From the NCBI RefSeq assembly GCF_003986975.1, contig NZ_PIPO01000001.1:310001-374000 (forward strand): 64,000 nucleotides of DNA. The letters are read 5' to 3'. Under the pieces are notes generated by a model, which saw nothing but the letters and a program-made list of their open reading frames with translations, did not search any database and had not been told where the DNA came from. Of the stretch, positions 26,796-36,548 are shown one piece after another. Both the position numbers and the translations under genes were made by a program. This DNA comes from Aliidiomarina soli (GTDB lineage: Bacteria; Pseudomonadota; Gammaproteobacteria; Enterobacterales; Alteromonadaceae). Every line of letters begins with the position of its first letter. Positions within the stretch are counted from its first letter, which is position 1.

Positions 26796-27675
26796 TAGAA
26801 ATTTCCTGGTTGTCGAATTTTGGGCGCGGGGTCAGTCGACTCGCTTCATCGCCCTTGATGCGAAGGGTTGCGTCATTTTCCAGATCAGCCGGCAGAACGG
26901 CTAATACAGCAACTTCGCCACTATCATAACGCACTGCGTTAAGAACTGCACCCGCACGGCGCCAGCTTTCACCTAGACTACGTTCTAAGTCGGCGCCTGC
27001 TGCGGGAATTTTATCTGCTGAGCCGACCAGGTAGCGGGCGGCTCGTTTATTCTGCCCAAGGTAATGCATGCGGGCGATGGTTTCCTGGCCGATATAACAG
27101 CCTTTTTTATAATTAATGCCAGCAAGTCGGTCGAGCCCGACCATTTGTGGCACAAACTGCTGTACGGTAGCGTCCGTCAGGCAGGCGATACCATGTTCAA
27201 TCTCATAACGGAGCCAGGCTTCGTCGTCGATTTCAAGCTCATCAGTTGTGGCATCGTCATCGGTATCGATGCTAACCGGTCGGATACGCAGCTGTGCATC
27301 GCCTAAGCCGAGACTGAAGTGAGCATCATCTGCTGTCTCCAGTGCAAACAACGGCGAACTGACGGGGCTTAGTTCAACCTCAAATTCACCACTTTGCTCA
27401 GCTAATTCGACCTTGCTGAAGACACTGAATTTTTTTAGTTGCCCGAGTGAATGTTCAATACTCGCCCGCGGCATCAGCAGGTAGAAATTCCCTCCGCTGC
27501 GCCATAGGCGCATCACCGCCAGCAGTTTACCTTTGGCGTCACAATGGCCGGCATAGCTCCACTGTTCAGGCGGCAATTTCTGCACATCAGCAGTTAACTG
27601 GCCCTGAAGAAAACTTTCGGCGTCGGCGCCGCTGGCGACAACAACAGCAAGCTGACTAACGAGGTATGATTGCAT
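26788..27675 (-). CDS. ygfZ: tRNA-modifying/Fe-S maintenance protein YgfZ
   Basis: A 295-residue GcvT-like folate-binding protein that helps maintain certain Fe-S enzymes such as MiaB. The family signature K-G-C-Y-I-G-Q-E is present, with the conserved Cys, near residue 205. The ATG at 27675 (M-Q-S-Y-L-V-S-Q) is chosen because the frame upstream of it is not conserved and would run into the sdhE region. It is divergent from sdhE-ygfX, the same neighbours as in E. coli. Confidence 0.93.
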   Translation of the reverse strand: MQSYLVSQLAVVVASGADAESFLQGQLTADVQKLPPEQWSYAGHCDAKGKLLAVMRLWRSGGNFYLLMPRASIEHSLGQLKKFSVFSKVELAEQSGEFEVELSPVSSPLFALETADDAHFSLGLGDAQLRIRPVSIDTDDDATTDELEIDDEAWLRYEIEHGIACLTDATVQQFVPQMVGLDRLAGINYKKGCYIGQETIARMHYLGQNKRAARYLVGSADKIPAAGADLERSLGESWRRAGAVLNAVRYDSGEVAVLAVLPADLENDATLRIKGDEASRLTPRPKFDNQEISNE

Positions 27676-27850
27676 AGCGTTATAGTTACCTTGAGTTAGC
27701 GTTAAGCTAACAGCCTGAATATAAGTTATATCCCGCACCGAAGCGCAACGATATTGCGTATACAGCTCTAGTTTGGGGCAAAAATCTGAATTACAAGCTG
27801 CAGGGGAAATTTTTCCCATGGTATCATGGCGACACAAAATAGCGTCCAAA

Positions 27851-27866
27851 CCAGGCACCAGCCTGG
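27851..27866 (+). other. Small hairpin in the sdhE leader
   Basis: CCAGGC pairs with GCCTGG around ACCA, ending about 20 bases before the sdhE start and just before the GAGGAG ribosome site. It could affect sdhE translation but is too short to be sure. Confidence 0.25.
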
Positions 27867-27885
27867 AGTGACATGAGGAGTACCC

Positions 27886-28158
27886 ATGGAGTACATCAAA
27901 CAATCTGCCGATCTGTTGATTGACAAAAAACGCCTGCGTTGGGCCTGCCGTCGCGGCATGCTTGAGCTGGATGTGCTTTTTCTGCCCTTTGTTGAAGAGG
28001 CGTATGACGAGCTGTCAGATGAGCAGAAGGCCGTCTTTCGTCGCTTGATTACCTGCGATGATCCGGATTTGTTCGGCTGGTTCATGGGCCACCAGGTGTG
28101 TGAGGATGCAGAGCTGGATGGAATGGTTAAGCTGATGCTAAGTCGGGTTAAAGTCTAA
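27886..28158 (+). CDS. sdhE: FAD assembly factor SdhE
   Basis: A 90-residue cytosolic factor that promotes covalent flavin attachment to SdhA and FrdA. The essential R-G-M-L-E-L-D motif is at residues 23-29. D-D-P-D-L-F-G-W is also typical. Ribosome site GAGGAG. Its stop overlaps the ygfX start (TAATG), the same operon as in enterobacteria. Confidence 0.94.
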   Translation: MEYIKQSADLLIDKKRLRWACRRGMLELDVLFLPFVEEAYDELSDEQKAVFRRLITCDDPDLFGWFMGHQVCEDAELDGMVKLMLSRVKV

Positions 28159-28607
28159 TGTGGAGCCTGCGCATTCAACCTTCGGTGATGCGCAGGCAAC
28201 TTATTCTGGGGTGTGCCGCCGTGACCGCGTGTACAGCAGCCTGGGTTTTCTGGCGAAGCCTGCAGACTTGGTGGCTGGACTGGTTATGGTGCTGGCCTTT
28301 GCTGTTGGTAAGTGCATTCTGTTGCTGGCGACAAAGCAGTCAGCCGCAGTACAGCGACACCTTGCGCCTCAGCGAGCAGGGCCGTGGTTACTACGTCTCT
28401 GATGCGCAGCAGCGGTTGCAACTTAAACAGGGCTTACTGACACCTTTTGTGGTGTTTGTTCAATTCAGTTGCGAGCAACAGCCATTGCCGTGGCACTGGC
28501 TGTATCGGGATCAACTGGATAACGCTGCCTGGGCTCGCCTGCGCCGGGTCTGTCTGAATTGCCAGCAGCAGGGTGTTAAGCCTTATGGCCCGGGGCAACG
28601 ACCGTAG
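28158..28607 (+). CDS. ygfX: YgfX (CptA) membrane protein
   Basis: A 149-residue protein with two hydrophobic, Trp-rich segments (about 13-31 and 36-55) followed by a cytosolic part ending in a basic tail. In E. coli YgfX was described as an inner-membrane partner of SdhE and as a toxin affecting cell division proteins. Assignment rests on size, topology and its position fused to sdhE. It overlaps the 3' end of nadB on the other strand by 32 bases. Confidence 0.8.
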   Translation: MWSLRIQPSVMRRQLILGCAAVTACTAAWVFWRSLQTWWLDWLWCWPLLLVSAFCCWRQSSQPQYSDTLRLSEQGRGYYVSDAQQRLQLKQGLLTPFVVFVQFSCEQQPLPWHWLYRDQLDNAAWARLRRVCLNCQQQGVKPYGPGQRP

Positions 28608-30189
28608 GTTGTGGGTTGGGCTGTAAATCCGGATAGTCGAGATTATAGTGCAGGCCGCGGCTTTCCTTACGCTGCATAGCACTCATCACAATTAACTCTG
28701 CAACCTGAACCAGGTTGCGCAATTCCAGCAGGTTGTTAGAGACGCGGAAATTGGCATAATAGTCGTGGATTTCCTGCTGCAACAGTTCAATCCGCCGTGC
28801 TGCGCGTTCCAGCCTTTTATTGGTGCGCACAATTCCGACATAATCCCACATAAACAGGCGCAGTTCGTGCCAGTTGTGCTGAATAATGACTTCTTCATCT
28901 GAGTCTGTGACCTTGCTTTCATCCCAGGGGGCCAGCTCAGGGGGCCGCGTAACGGTGGCATGCTCCGTTAACATATGTTCTGCCGCCGCATGAGCAAACA
29001 CAATGCACTCCAGCAATGAGTTGCTGGCCATACGGTTGGCGCCATGCAGACCGGTGTAAGCCACTTCACCAATGGCATAAAGCCCGGCCAGATCAGTCTG
29101 GGCATTTTTATCGGCCATCACCCCGCCACAGGTGTAATGTGCAGCTGGCACCACCGGCATGGCTTCCTTGGTAATATCGATGCCTAAATCGAGGCAACGC
29201 TGATAAATAGTGGGGAAGTGTTGCTTAACAAAATCACTGTCCTGATGCGAAATATCGAGGAACATGCAGTCGGCGCCAAGTCGTTTCATTTCGTAATCGA
29301 TAGCACGGGCGACCACATCCCGAGGGGCCAGCTCATTGTCCGGGTGAAAGTCGGCCATAAACGCTGAGCCATCCGGGCGTTTCAATATCGCACCTTCGCC
29401 ACGCAAGGCTTCGGTCAGCAGAAAGTTCTGTGCTCTGGGGTGGTACAAACAGGTCGGGTGAAACTGATTAAATTCCATGTTAGCGACCCGACAGCCCGCA
29501 CGCCACGCCATAGCTATGCCATCGCCGGAGGCGACATCCGGGTTGCTGGTGTACTGATACACTTTACTCGCACCGCCTGTGGCAAGGGTCACAAAGGGTG
29601 CACTGATGGTGTAGACCAGCCGTTCTTCACGGCTCCAGGCATAGGCCCCAACACAACGGCGTTGGTTGCCTTCGCCGGCACTAATCAGGTCGATGGCGTT
29701 GTACCCTTCGAGCACTTTGATTCTGGGGTGGCGTTCGATCTGACTGATCAGGGTGGTTTGTACAGCGCGCCCGGTGGCGTCGGCCGCATGCAGAATGCGG
29801 CGATGGCTGTGACCGCCTTCACGGGTGAGGTGAAAACGGGCTTCACCTTTGGCATCGGTTTCCTGATCAAACGGAGTGCCAAGTTCTATCAGCCACTGCA
29901 AAGCGGTTTTGGCACGCGATGCGGTAAAGTGCACGACCTCGGCGTCACACAGGCCTGCGCCAGCTTTTAAGGTATCGTTGACATGAGATTCAATGCTATC
30001 ATTTTCATCGAATACCGCTGCGATACCGCCTTGCGCATAGTAGGTCGAGCCCTCGACCAGAGGACCTTTACTCAGTACTATTACGTTTAGGTGTTGGGCA
30101 AGTTTAAGAGCCAGTGACAGGCCGGCAGCGCCGCTGCCGATAATCAGCGCATCGCATTGGAACGCGTGACGAGAGGTCATAGTATCCAT
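28576..30189 (-). CDS. nadB: L-aspartate oxidase NadB
   Basis: A 537-residue flavoenzyme that oxidises L-aspartate to iminoaspartate, the first step of NAD synthesis. The FAD motif [13 protein letters not shown] is at residues 15-27, and [13 protein letters not shown] near residue 385 is the family signature. The active-site stretch H-Y-T-C-G-G-V is present. An ATG at 30189 and another at 30180 are both possible. It is divergent from rpoE, as in E. coli, and convergent with ygfX. Confidence 0.95.
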   Translation of the reverse strand: MDTMTSRHAFQCDALIIGSGAAGLSLALKLAQHLNVIVLSKGPLVEGSTYYAQGGIAAVFDENDSIESHVNDTLKAGAGLCDAEVVHFTASRAKTALQWLIELGTPFDQETDAKGEARFHLTREGGHSHRRILHAADATGRAVQTTLISQIERHPRIKVLEGYNAIDLISAGEGNQRRCVGAYAWSREERLVYTISAPFVTLATGGASKVYQYTSNPDVASGDGIAMAWRAGCRVANMEFNQFHPTCLYHPRAQNFLLTEALRGEGAILKRPDGSAFMADFHPDNELAPRDVVARAIDYEMKRLGADCMFLDISHQDSDFVKQHFPTIYQRCLDLGIDITKEAMPVVPAAHYTCGGVMADKNAQTDLAGLYAIGEVAYTGLHGANRMASNSLLECIVFAHAAAEHMLTEHATVTRPPELAPWDESKVTDSDEEVIIQHNWHELRLFMWDYVGIVRTNKRLERAARRIELLQQEIHDYYANFRVSNNLLELRNLVQVAELIVMSAMQRKESRGLHYNLDYPDLQPNPQPTVVAPGHKA

Positions 30190-30242
30190 AGACTGTTGTG
30201 AAGATTGAAAATGAATTTTACCCTTGTTCGTGCAGTAAATGC

Positions 30243-30269
30243 GAACTTTTTAAAAGGCTGTCGGTCTAG
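30243..30269 (+). promoter_or_regulatory. Sigma-E-type promoter upstream of rpoE
   Basis: GAACTT at 30243-30248 and TCTAG at 30265-30269 are 16 bases apart. This matches the E. coli sigma-E consensus (GAACTT-N16-TCTRA) and the known autoregulated rpoE promoter. It indicates positive autoregulation of rpoE-rseABC. Confidence 0.75.
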
Positions 30270-30328
30270 GTAGGTGACACGCAGCTCGAGCCAGTGCTAC
30301 TTGTAGTACGAGCAAGGGAACGGGAGAG

Positions 30329-30916
30329 ATGGCTCGGATGAGCGAACAGGACATAGATCAACAACTTGTAGAACGAGTACAACAAGGTGATCAGGCTGCG
30401 TTTGATATTCTGGTAAAGAAATATCAGCACAAGATCATGAGTTTGATTTCGCGTTACGTAAAGCAGCAAGGTGATGTGCCAGATGTAGCGCAGGAAGCAT
30501 TCATTAAGGCGTATCGTGCGTTGCCGAACTTTCGTGGTGATAGCGCATTTTATACCTGGCTGTATCGTATTGCGGTGAATACCGCGAAAAATTACCTGGT
30601 ATCGCGTGGTCGTAAGCCACCTGGTACCGATATTGATGCTCAGGATGCAGAGTTTCTGGATGACGGTCATGGTCTGAAGGACATTGCTTCACCTGAGAGT
30701 CAGATGTTATCTGATGAAATTAAAGCCGTGGTGCTCGACGCCATCAATGCCTTGCCAGATGACCTTAAGCAGGCAATTACCCTGAGGGAGCTGGATGGCA
30801 TGGGGTATGAAGAGATAGCAGTCACCATGGATTGTCCGATTGGTACCGTACGTTCTCGTATTTTCAGAGCACGCGAGGCCATCGATAAAAAGTTAAAACC
30901 CCTTTTAGAAGGTTAA
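30329..30916 (+). CDS. rpoE: RNA polymerase sigma-E factor RpoE
   Basis: A 195-residue ECF sigma factor that activates the envelope stress response. Region 2 has G-D-V-P-D-V-A-Q-E-A-F-I-K-A-Y-R and F-Y-T-W-L-Y-R-I-A-V-N-T-A-K-N-Y, and region 4 ends with G-T-V-R-S-R-I-F-R-A-R-E-A-I-D, very close to E. coli RpoE. The ATG at 30329 adds three residues relative to E. coli, where M-S-E-Q begins; an ATG at 30338 is possible. It heads the rpoE-rseA-rseB-rseC operon. Confidence 0.96.
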   Translation: MARMSEQDIDQQLVERVQQGDQAAFDILVKKYQHKIMSLISRYVKQQGDVPDVAQEAFIKAYRALPNFRGDSAFYTWLYRIAVNTAKNYLVSRGRKPPGTDIDAQDAEFLDDGHGLKDIASPESQMLSDEIKAVVLDAINALPDDLKQAITLRELDGMGYEEIAVTMDCPIGTVRSRIFRAREAIDKKLKPLLEG

Positions 30917-30934
30917 ACTGTTGAGGAAACGCGT

Positions 30935-31546
30935 ATGACTGACAAGCATAATGAACATCTGTCAGCACTGCTGGACGGTGAAGATGTTAATCATAGTTTG
31001 CTTGATCGCATGCTGAAAGACGACGAACAGAAGTCGACTCTACAGCGTTACCAGCTGGCAAGCTCTATTATTCGTAACGATGTGCAACCGGGTATGGCCA
31101 TTGATATCTCGGCGGCCGTTGCCGCTCAGGTAGCCGCTGAACCAGCTCACCGCAAAGCTGTGGCAGCTACAGCCAAGGCTGGCTGGTGGAAACCTGCCGC
31201 AAATGATGCCTGGTGGCGCCCTGCAGCAAGCTTTGCGGTCGCCGCAAGTGTTGCGTTAGTGACGGTGATTGGGGTAACCAATTACCAGCTCGAACCGGGC
31301 AATGATATTCCACAATCTGGTTCGTCGCCGGTGTTTGAAACTGCCCCTTTTGATGGCATGGCAAACCCGGTGAGTTTTAATGCAACGGAAGCGCCTGCGT
31401 TACCATCCAGTGGTAGTGATCAGCGCCGTCAGATCCAATCATTCTTCCTTGATCATCAACAGCAGACTCAGTTAAGTCAGCAGGAACAGGAAGAAGCCGA
31501 GGACGCGGCGTCGCAAGACCTGATACCAGACAATAACGGACGGTAG
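30935..31546 (+). CDS. rseA: Anti-sigma-E factor RseA
   Basis: A 203-residue inner-membrane protein. The N-terminal cytosolic part (L-S-A-L-L-D-G-E near residue 8, then R-Y-Q-L-A-S-S-I-I-R) binds RpoE. One membrane segment lies near residues 96-113, followed by a periplasmic domain whose C-terminus is bound by RseB. The C-terminus is Gln/Glu-rich. Standard length. Ribosome site TGAGGAAA; the rseB start overlaps its stop. Confidence 0.92.
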   Translation: MTDKHNEHLSALLDGEDVNHSLLDRMLKDDEQKSTLQRYQLASSIIRNDVQPGMAIDISAAVAAQVAAEPAHRKAVAATAKAGWWKPAANDAWWRPAASFAVAASVALVTVIGVTNYQLEPGNDIPQSGSSPVFETAPFDGMANPVSFNATEAPALPSSGSDQRRQIQSFFLDHQQQTQLSQQEQEEAEDAASQDLIPDNNGR

Positions 31547-31548
31547 TG

Positions 31549-32529
31549 ATGAAACAAGCGGTACAGTATGCGCTCGCATGTCTGGCGTTGACGCTGAGCA
31601 TGCACGCAGTGCAGGCACAGACAAGTAACCAGAGTGACAGTAGCGAGAGTGCACAGGGTGCCGCGTTATTTGACCGTATGCAGCAGGCGTTGCGTGAATT
31701 AAATTTCGATGCCTCGTTTGTGCATGTTCGCGGGCAACGTATTGAGCCCTACCGCTGGTTACACAGCCGTTCAGAGAACGGCAATGAAATTGAAGTTCTG
31801 GCTGCGCTTAACGGACCTGAATACCGTGCGCTGCGTCACAATAATCACGTTTCCTACTATCACTCGCTTGGTTCCCCTTATAGTTTGCGCGCAACCGTGC
31901 TTAATGGTCCGTTGCCCGCCGGTTTTTTTCAGCCCTTTGAAAAAATAGCAGGGGCCTATAACGTGATGGCTGTCGGTGGTGGCCGGGTGATGGACCGCGC
32001 CGCAGACCATATTCGGGTGATTGCCCGGGATCGTCAGCGTTATGGCTACTCGATCTGGGTTGACCGCGAAACTGGCATGTTATTGCGTACGGCAACCTTG
32101 TCAGTTCATGGCGATGTTCTGGAGCAGGTGCAGTTAACCACATTATTTACCAGTGACAGCTTTCTGGATAACTTACGCGACGTAAGCGAGGTGTCACGGC
32201 CACCTCTGGTTGATGACAACTCGAATCGACGGCCTCTTGCCCAGCAGTGGCAGATAGGCTGGTTGCCACAGGGGTTTGAGCTGATCCGTTCAAATAATCA
32301 TCGTATGGCGGTAACCGGACAGCCAGTGGATTACTACCTCTATACTGATGGTCTGGCCAAATTGTCTATCTATATCAGCGCCCGCAATCAGGCGACTTCG
32401 GCGATGCAGATAGAAGGTGCCGAATCACTGCATTCGACTGAGCTTGGTGAGTACCAGGTGACAGTGGTTGGCGGAGTACCGGCTGAGACCGCACAACGAA
32501 TTGCGCAGTCAGTTCGTACGCCGCGATGA
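31549..32529 (+). CDS. rseB: Sigma-E regulatory protein RseB
   Basis: A 326-residue periplasmic protein of the MucB/RseB family, which binds RseA and senses lipopolysaccharide or lipid signals. A signal peptide ends near V-Q-A-Q. The LolA-like N-terminal domain and the MucB C-terminal domain (W-L-P-Q-G-F-E-L, then Y-Y-L-Y-T-D-G-L-A-K-L-S-I-Y) are recognisable. GTG at 31546 or ATG at 31549 both fit; the ATG is taken. Confidence 0.9.
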   Translation: MKQAVQYALACLALTLSMHAVQAQTSNQSDSSESAQGAALFDRMQQALRELNFDASFVHVRGQRIEPYRWLHSRSENGNEIEVLAALNGPEYRALRHNNHVSYYHSLGSPYSLRATVLNGPLPAGFFQPFEKIAGAYNVMAVGGGRVMDRAADHIRVIARDRQRYGYSIWVDRETGMLLRTATLSVHGDVLEQVQLTTLFTSDSFLDNLRDVSEVSRPPLVDDNSNRRPLAQQWQIGWLPQGFELIRSNNHRMAVTGQPVDYYLYTDGLAKLSIYISARNQATSAMQIEGAESLHSTELGEYQVTVVGGVPAETAQRIAQSVRTPR

Positions 32530-32539
32530 GGGGCTCACA

Positions 32540-32980
32540 ATGATCCGTGAAATAGGCACAGTCACCGCAGTCAACGGACGCAGCGTTGACATTCACACCC
32601 AGTTAAAAAGCGGCTGTTCCGGCTGTAGTAAACAAAATACCTGTGGTGCAGGCTTGTTATCGAAAGCGTTGCCAGGGCGGCGTGGGCATTTCAGTGTGAT
32701 GACGGATGAGCCGCTAAGCCCGGGGCAGGACGTCGAGCTGCAGTTGCCGGAAGAGGCGCTGACTCGTTTCTCACTGGCGGTTTACATGTTGCCACTGCTG
32801 GCGTTATTTGCCGGCGCTGTGCTTGGGCAATGGTGGTTTGCGGACCATGAAGGTGGTTCCATCGGGCTCGGGTTTGCCGCATTTGCCTTTAGTTTTTACC
32901 TTCTTCGTCGTTATTTACGTCACAAAGATGTCAAAGTTCAGGCCTTATTACAGGTTAGAGGATTGTCGACGACGCCTTAA
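32540..32980 (+). CDS. rseC: Sigma-E/SoxR-associated membrane protein RseC
   Basis: A 146-residue protein of the RseC/MucC family. The N-terminal cytosolic part has a C-S-G-C-S-K-Q-N-T-C motif (Cys spaced 2 and 5), a likely metal or Fe-S site. Two membrane segments lie at about 82-101 and 108-126. In E. coli RseC affects sigma-E weakly and is linked to SoxR reduction. ATG at 32540 follows GAGGGG; an upstream in-frame start at 32468 would lie inside rseB and is rejected. Confidence 0.9.
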   Translation: MIREIGTVTAVNGRSVDIHTQLKSGCSGCSKQNTCGAGLLSKALPGRRGHFSVMTDEPLSPGQDVELQLPEEALTRFSLAVYMLPLLALFAGAVLGQWWFADHEGGSIGLGFAAFAFSFYLLRRYLRHKDVKVQALLQVRGLSTTP

Positions 32981-32995
32981 GCCTGCCGACTTTCG

Positions 32996-33024
32996 TTGTA
33001 TGGATGGTGAAAAGCGAGTAAAAT
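32996..33024 (+). promoter_or_regulatory. Candidate lepA promoter
   Basis: TTGTAT (32996-33001) and TAAAAT (33019-33024) are 17 bases apart, a reasonable sigma-70 promoter starting 16 bases after the rseC stop. It would separate lepA-lepB transcription from the stress operon. Confidence 0.5.
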
Positions 33025-33041
33025 TTCGCGTTATCACTATT

Positions 33042-33068
33042 TCTGGCGCCCCCATGACTGGCGCCAGA
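33042..33068 (+). other. Stable hairpin in the lepA leader
   Basis: TCTGGCGCC pairs perfectly with GGCGCCAGA around a 9-base loop. There is no following T-run, so it is not a terminator. It sits 35 bases before the lepA start in the predicted 5' leader. It could be an mRNA processing or stability element, which is inference. Confidence 0.5.
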
Positions 33069-33102
33069 GGAACGAATTCAGCGGTTCTATAACGAGGTTT
33101 GA

Positions 33103-34920
33103 ATGAGCCAGCCAGGCATTGCCAAGAAGAATATTCGCAACTTTTCCATTATTGCCCACATTGACCACGGAAAATCGACACTGTCGGATCGTCTGATCCA
33201 GCATTGTGGTGGTCTGGCTGATCGCGAAATGGCAGAACAGGTGCTTGATTCGATGGATATCGAACGCGAGCGCGGTATCACCATCAAAGCGCAAAGCGTT
33301 ACCTTGTATTACGACGCCAGAGACGGTGAGCGTTACCAGTTAAACTTTATCGACACTCCAGGTCACGTCGACTTTTCCTACGAAGTTTCACGCAGCCTCG
33401 CCGGTTGTGAAGGTGCCTTATTGGTCGTTGACGCGGCACAAGGGGTGGAAGCGCAAACGCTGGCAAACTGCTATACCGCGATCGAAATGGATCTGGAAGT
33501 AGTTCCGGTCCTGAATAAAATCGATTTGCCGCAGGCGGACGCGATGCGCGTGGCGCAGGAAATTGAAGACATTGTCGGTATTGAAGCAATCGATGCGGTG
33601 CAATGTTCAGCGAAAACCGGGATTGGCATTGAAGAGGTGCTGGAGCGCATTGTTACTCAGATCCCTTCACCGCAAGCCGAAGCAGATGACGATGCGCCTG
33701 TGCAGGCACTGATTATTGATTCCTGGTTTGATAACTATCAGGGCGTAGTATCGCTGGTGCGGATTAAGAAAGGTGTGTTACGTGCCGGTGACAAAATGAA
33801 AGTGATGAGTACCGGCCAGGTTCACCAGATTGACAAGGTTGGTATTTTTACCCCGAAACCCCTTGATACTGGGGTGCTGCATGCGGGTGAAGTTGGTTTC
33901 GTGATTGCTGGTATTAAAGATATTTTGGGTGCACCGGTCGGTGATACGCTGACCCTGGCGAAAACCCCGGCTGAAAAACAATTGCCTGGCTTTAAAAAAG
34001 TGAAGCCACAGGTTTACGCCGGTATGTTCCCGATCAGCTCAGACGATTATGAGAACATGCGCGATGCGTTAGGTAAGCTTAGCTTGAATGACGCGTCACT
34101 GTTCTATGAACCGGAAAACTCGACCGCGCTTGGTTTCGGTTTCCGCTGTGGCTTTCTTGGTATGCTGCACATGGAAATCATTCAGGAGCGCCTCGAGCGC
34201 GAATATGATATCGATCTGATTACCACGGCACCAACGGTGATTTATAAAGTTACTACCACCAAAGGTGTTGAAGTTAAAGTCGACAACCCCTCTGCGTTAC
34301 CACCGGTAAACGATATTGATACGATTTACGAGCCGATTGTTGAAGCCAATATTCTGGTGCCGCAGGAGCATTTGGGTAATGTTATTACGCTGTGCGTGGA
34401 AAAACGCGGCGTACAAACCAAAATGGAGTACCATGGCAATCAGGTAGCATTAACCTACGAATTGCCGATGGCGGAAGTGGTCATGGATTTCTTTGACCGT
34501 CTGAAGTCAACCAGTCGTGGTTACGCCTCGCTGGATTACCAGTTTAAACGTTTTGAGCCGTCACACATGGTTCGCGTTGATATTATGATTAACGGCGATC
34601 GGGTTGATGCGCTGGCATTAATTACGCACCGTGATAACGCAGAATTTCGCGGTCGTGAAGTGGTCGACAAGATGCGTGAGCTGATCCCGCGGCAGATGTT
34701 TGATATTGCTATTCAGGCGGCGATTGGAAACCACATCATTGCTCGTAGTACGGTCAAACAATTACGCAAAAACGTTACCGCGAAGTGCTATGGTGGTGAC
34801 GTAAGTCGGAAGAAAAAGCTGTTGCAGAAGCAGAAAGAAGGTAAGAAACGGATGAAGCAGGTAGGTAACGTGGAAGTTCCTCAGGAAGCGTTTCTTGCAG
34901 TGTTAAAAACTAGCAAGTAG
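33103..34920 (+). CDS. lepA: Elongation factor 4 (LepA)
   Basis: A 605-residue translational GTPase that acts on stalled or mistranslocated ribosomes. The G1 motif [11 protein letters not shown]3 D-T-P-G-H-V-D-F and G4 N-K-I-D are present. The C-terminal LepA-specific domain ends with [17 protein letters not shown]. Ribosome site CGAGGT. lepB follows after 18 bases, the conserved arrangement. Confidence 0.97.
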   Translation: MSQPGIAKKNIRNFSIIAHIDHGKSTLSDRLIQHCGGLADREMAEQVLDSMDIERERGITIKAQSVTLYYDARDGERYQLNFIDTPGHVDFSYEVSRSLAGCEGALLVVDAAQGVEAQTLANCYTAIEMDLEVVPVLNKIDLPQADAMRVAQEIEDIVGIEAIDAVQCSAKTGIGIEEVLERIVTQIPSPQAEADDDAPVQALIIDSWFDNYQGVVSLVRIKKGVLRAGDKMKVMSTGQVHQIDKVGIFTPKPLDTGVLHAGEVGFVIAGIKDILGAPVGDTLTLAKTPAEKQLPGFKKVKPQVYAGMFPISSDDYENMRDALGKLSLNDASLFYEPENSTALGFGFRCGFLGMLHMEIIQERLEREYDIDLITTAPTVIYKVTTTKGVEVKVDNPSALPPVNDIDTIYEPIVEANILVPQEHLGNVITLCVEKRGVQTKMEYHGNQVALTYELPMAEVVMDFFDRLKSTSRGYASLDYQFKRFEPSHMVRVDIMINGDRVDALALITHRDNAEFRGREVVDKMRELIPRQMFDIAIQAAIGNHIIARSTVKQLRKNVTAKCYGGDVSRKKKLLQKQKEGKKRMKQVGNVEVPQEAFLAVLKTSK

Positions 34921-34938
34921 GGCAACAAGGATGACAGT

Positions 34939-35859
34939 ATGACTGTGTATTTTTCCATTTTTCTGGTTTTGCTGACGTTAGCAACTGGTATTATTTGGGC
35001 CATCGACCATTTTGTCTGGAAGCCAAAACGGAACGACAAAATAACCGCGCTGGAATCGCAAACCGGCACCCCATTTACGGATGACCAGAAAGACCAGGCG
35101 GCACCGCAGTCAAGCATTGCGGAGTTTGCTCAGGCGGCATTCCCGATCCTGGCGTTTGTACTGATCATGCGTTCGTTTATTTATGAGCCATTTCGTATTC
35201 CGTCCGGTTCGATGATGCCGACCTTGCTTGAAGGCGATTTCATTCTGGTGGAAAAATTCCGCTACGGCCTGCGCGATCCCGTGTGGCGCAATGAATTTAT
35301 CGAAACAGGTCGCCCTGAGCGTGGTGATATTGCAGTCTTCAAGTATCCGGAAGAACCGGATGTGGACTATATTAAACGTGTGGTAGGCCTACCCGGTGAC
35401 CGGGTTATTTACCGTGAAAAGAAGGTCTATGTGCAGCCAGCACAGTGTGAAGCGCCTTGCGAGGAACCAGAGATTCTGGTCGCCGAGCGGGAAATGCTGA
35501 GCCAGGGTGAGTTTTTTAAAGACCGTTACCCGCTTACCCGGTACCGCGAAGCACTGGATGGGCGCGAGCATGATATTTTGATTAACCATGCCAGCCGTCC
35601 GCATTTGGGCATTTATGCGCGTCAGGACGGAACCCGTGATGACGAGTGGATTGTGCCGGAAGGGCATTATTTCATGCTTGGCGATAACCGTGATAACTCC
35701 ATTGACAGCCGCTTTTGGGGCTTTGTGCATGAGGATTTACTAGTCGGCCGGGCAACCTTTATCTGGATGAGTTTCGAATTTGACCGTGATCGTAATAGCT
35801 GGATGCCTGATTGGGTGCCCAGCAAGGTCCGTTTTGACCGTCTGGGAGGCATTGAGTGA
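34939..35859 (+). CDS. lepB: Signal peptidase I (LepB)
   Basis: A 306-residue inner-membrane peptidase that cleaves Sec and Tat signal peptides. Membrane segments lie near residues 3-22 and 61-75. The catalytic Ser is in P-S-G-S-M-M-P-T-L and the catalytic Lys is in [12 protein letters not shown]. The C-terminal [11 protein letters not shown] box is intact. The start GTG of rnc overlaps its stop codon. Confidence 0.96.
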   Translation: MTVYFSIFLVLLTLATGIIWAIDHFVWKPKRNDKITALESQTGTPFTDDQKDQAAPQSSIAEFAQAAFPILAFVLIMRSFIYEPFRIPSGSMMPTLLEGDFILVEKFRYGLRDPVWRNEFIETGRPERGDIAVFKYPEEPDVDYIKRVVGLPGDRVIYREKKVYVQPAQCEAPCEEPEILVAEREMLSQGEFFKDRYPLTRYREALDGREHDILINHASRPHLGIYARQDGTRDDEWIVPEGHYFMLGDNRDNSIDSRFWGFVHEDLLVGRATFIWMSFEFDRDRNSWMPDWVPSKVRFDRLGGIE

Positions 35860-36548
35860 GTTTAACGGCAACAGCCATTCGCCAGTTAAATAACGTTATT
35901 GGTTATGAATTTAAAGACGTCGCGCTGCTTAAGCGTGCGTTGACGCACCGCAGTGCATCGACCAAGCATTATGAACGACTCGAATTTCTTGGCGACTCCA
36001 TTTTAAGCATGGTTATTGCCGAGGTCCTGTTTCAGCGCTTTACCAAGCAGGATGAAGGTGACTTGAGCCGGATGCGGGCTACGCTGGTTTGTGGCCCAAC
36101 ACTGGCGAAATTGGCGCAGCAGTTTGAACTGGGTGACCATTTACAGCTTGGTCCCGGCGAATTGAAAAGTGGTGGTTTTCGGCGTGAGTCTATTTTATCG
36201 GACGCGGTGGAAGGCATTATTGGTGCGGTCTATTTAGACAGTGATCTGGATACCTGCAAGGCAATGATCCTTAACTGGTTTGAGCCGATGCTAGAGACGA
36301 TTAAGCCAGGCGTTAGCCAAAAAGATCCGAAAACCCGTTTGCAAGAACATTTACAGGCAAGGCAGTTGCCGTTGCCGTTGTATGAAGTGGTGGCCCGGCA
36401 AGGCCAGGCACACAATCAGAAGTTTACCGTGAGTTGCAGTTTTGACGGTCTCGAGACGCCTGTAAAAGGCACCGGGACCAGTCGCCGCAAAGCGGAGCAA
36501 TCAGCGGCCAGTGCCGCACTGCAACAGATAGAAGGTAATGTATCATGA
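35856..36548 (+). CDS. rnc: Ribonuclease III (Rnc)
   Basis: A 230-residue double-strand-specific RNase that matures rRNA and some mRNAs. The signature [11 protein letters not shown] is at residues 39-49. The metal-binding E/D in the second cluster (D-A-V-E-G-I-I-G-A) is intact, and a dsRNA-binding domain forms the C-terminus. GTG start overlapping the lepB stop; era starts inside its stop codon (ATGA), so lepB-rnc-era are coupled. Confidence 0.96.
   Translation: MSLTATAIRQLNNVIGYEFKDVALLKRALTHRSASTKHYERLEFLGDSILSMVIAEVLFQRFTKQDEGDLSRMRATLVCGPTLAKLAQQFELGDHLQLGPGELKSGGFRRESILSDAVEGIIGAVYLDSDLDTCKAMILNWFEPMLETIKPGVSQKDPKTRLQEHLQARQLPLPLYEVVARQGQAHNQKFTVSCSFDGLETPVKGTGTSRRKAEQSAASAALQQIEGNVS

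Noticed and set aside
27676-27903. Upstream extension of ygfZ by 76 codons
   Set aside because: The extension would cross the sdhE leader and start, and the YgfZ family begins at the internal ATG.
29440-29970. A 176-codon plus-strand frame inside nadB
   Set aside because: It is antisense to a clear NadB and has no ribosome site or recognisable motif.
33042-33068. lepA leader hairpin as an intrinsic terminator
   Set aside because: No T-run follows on either strand.
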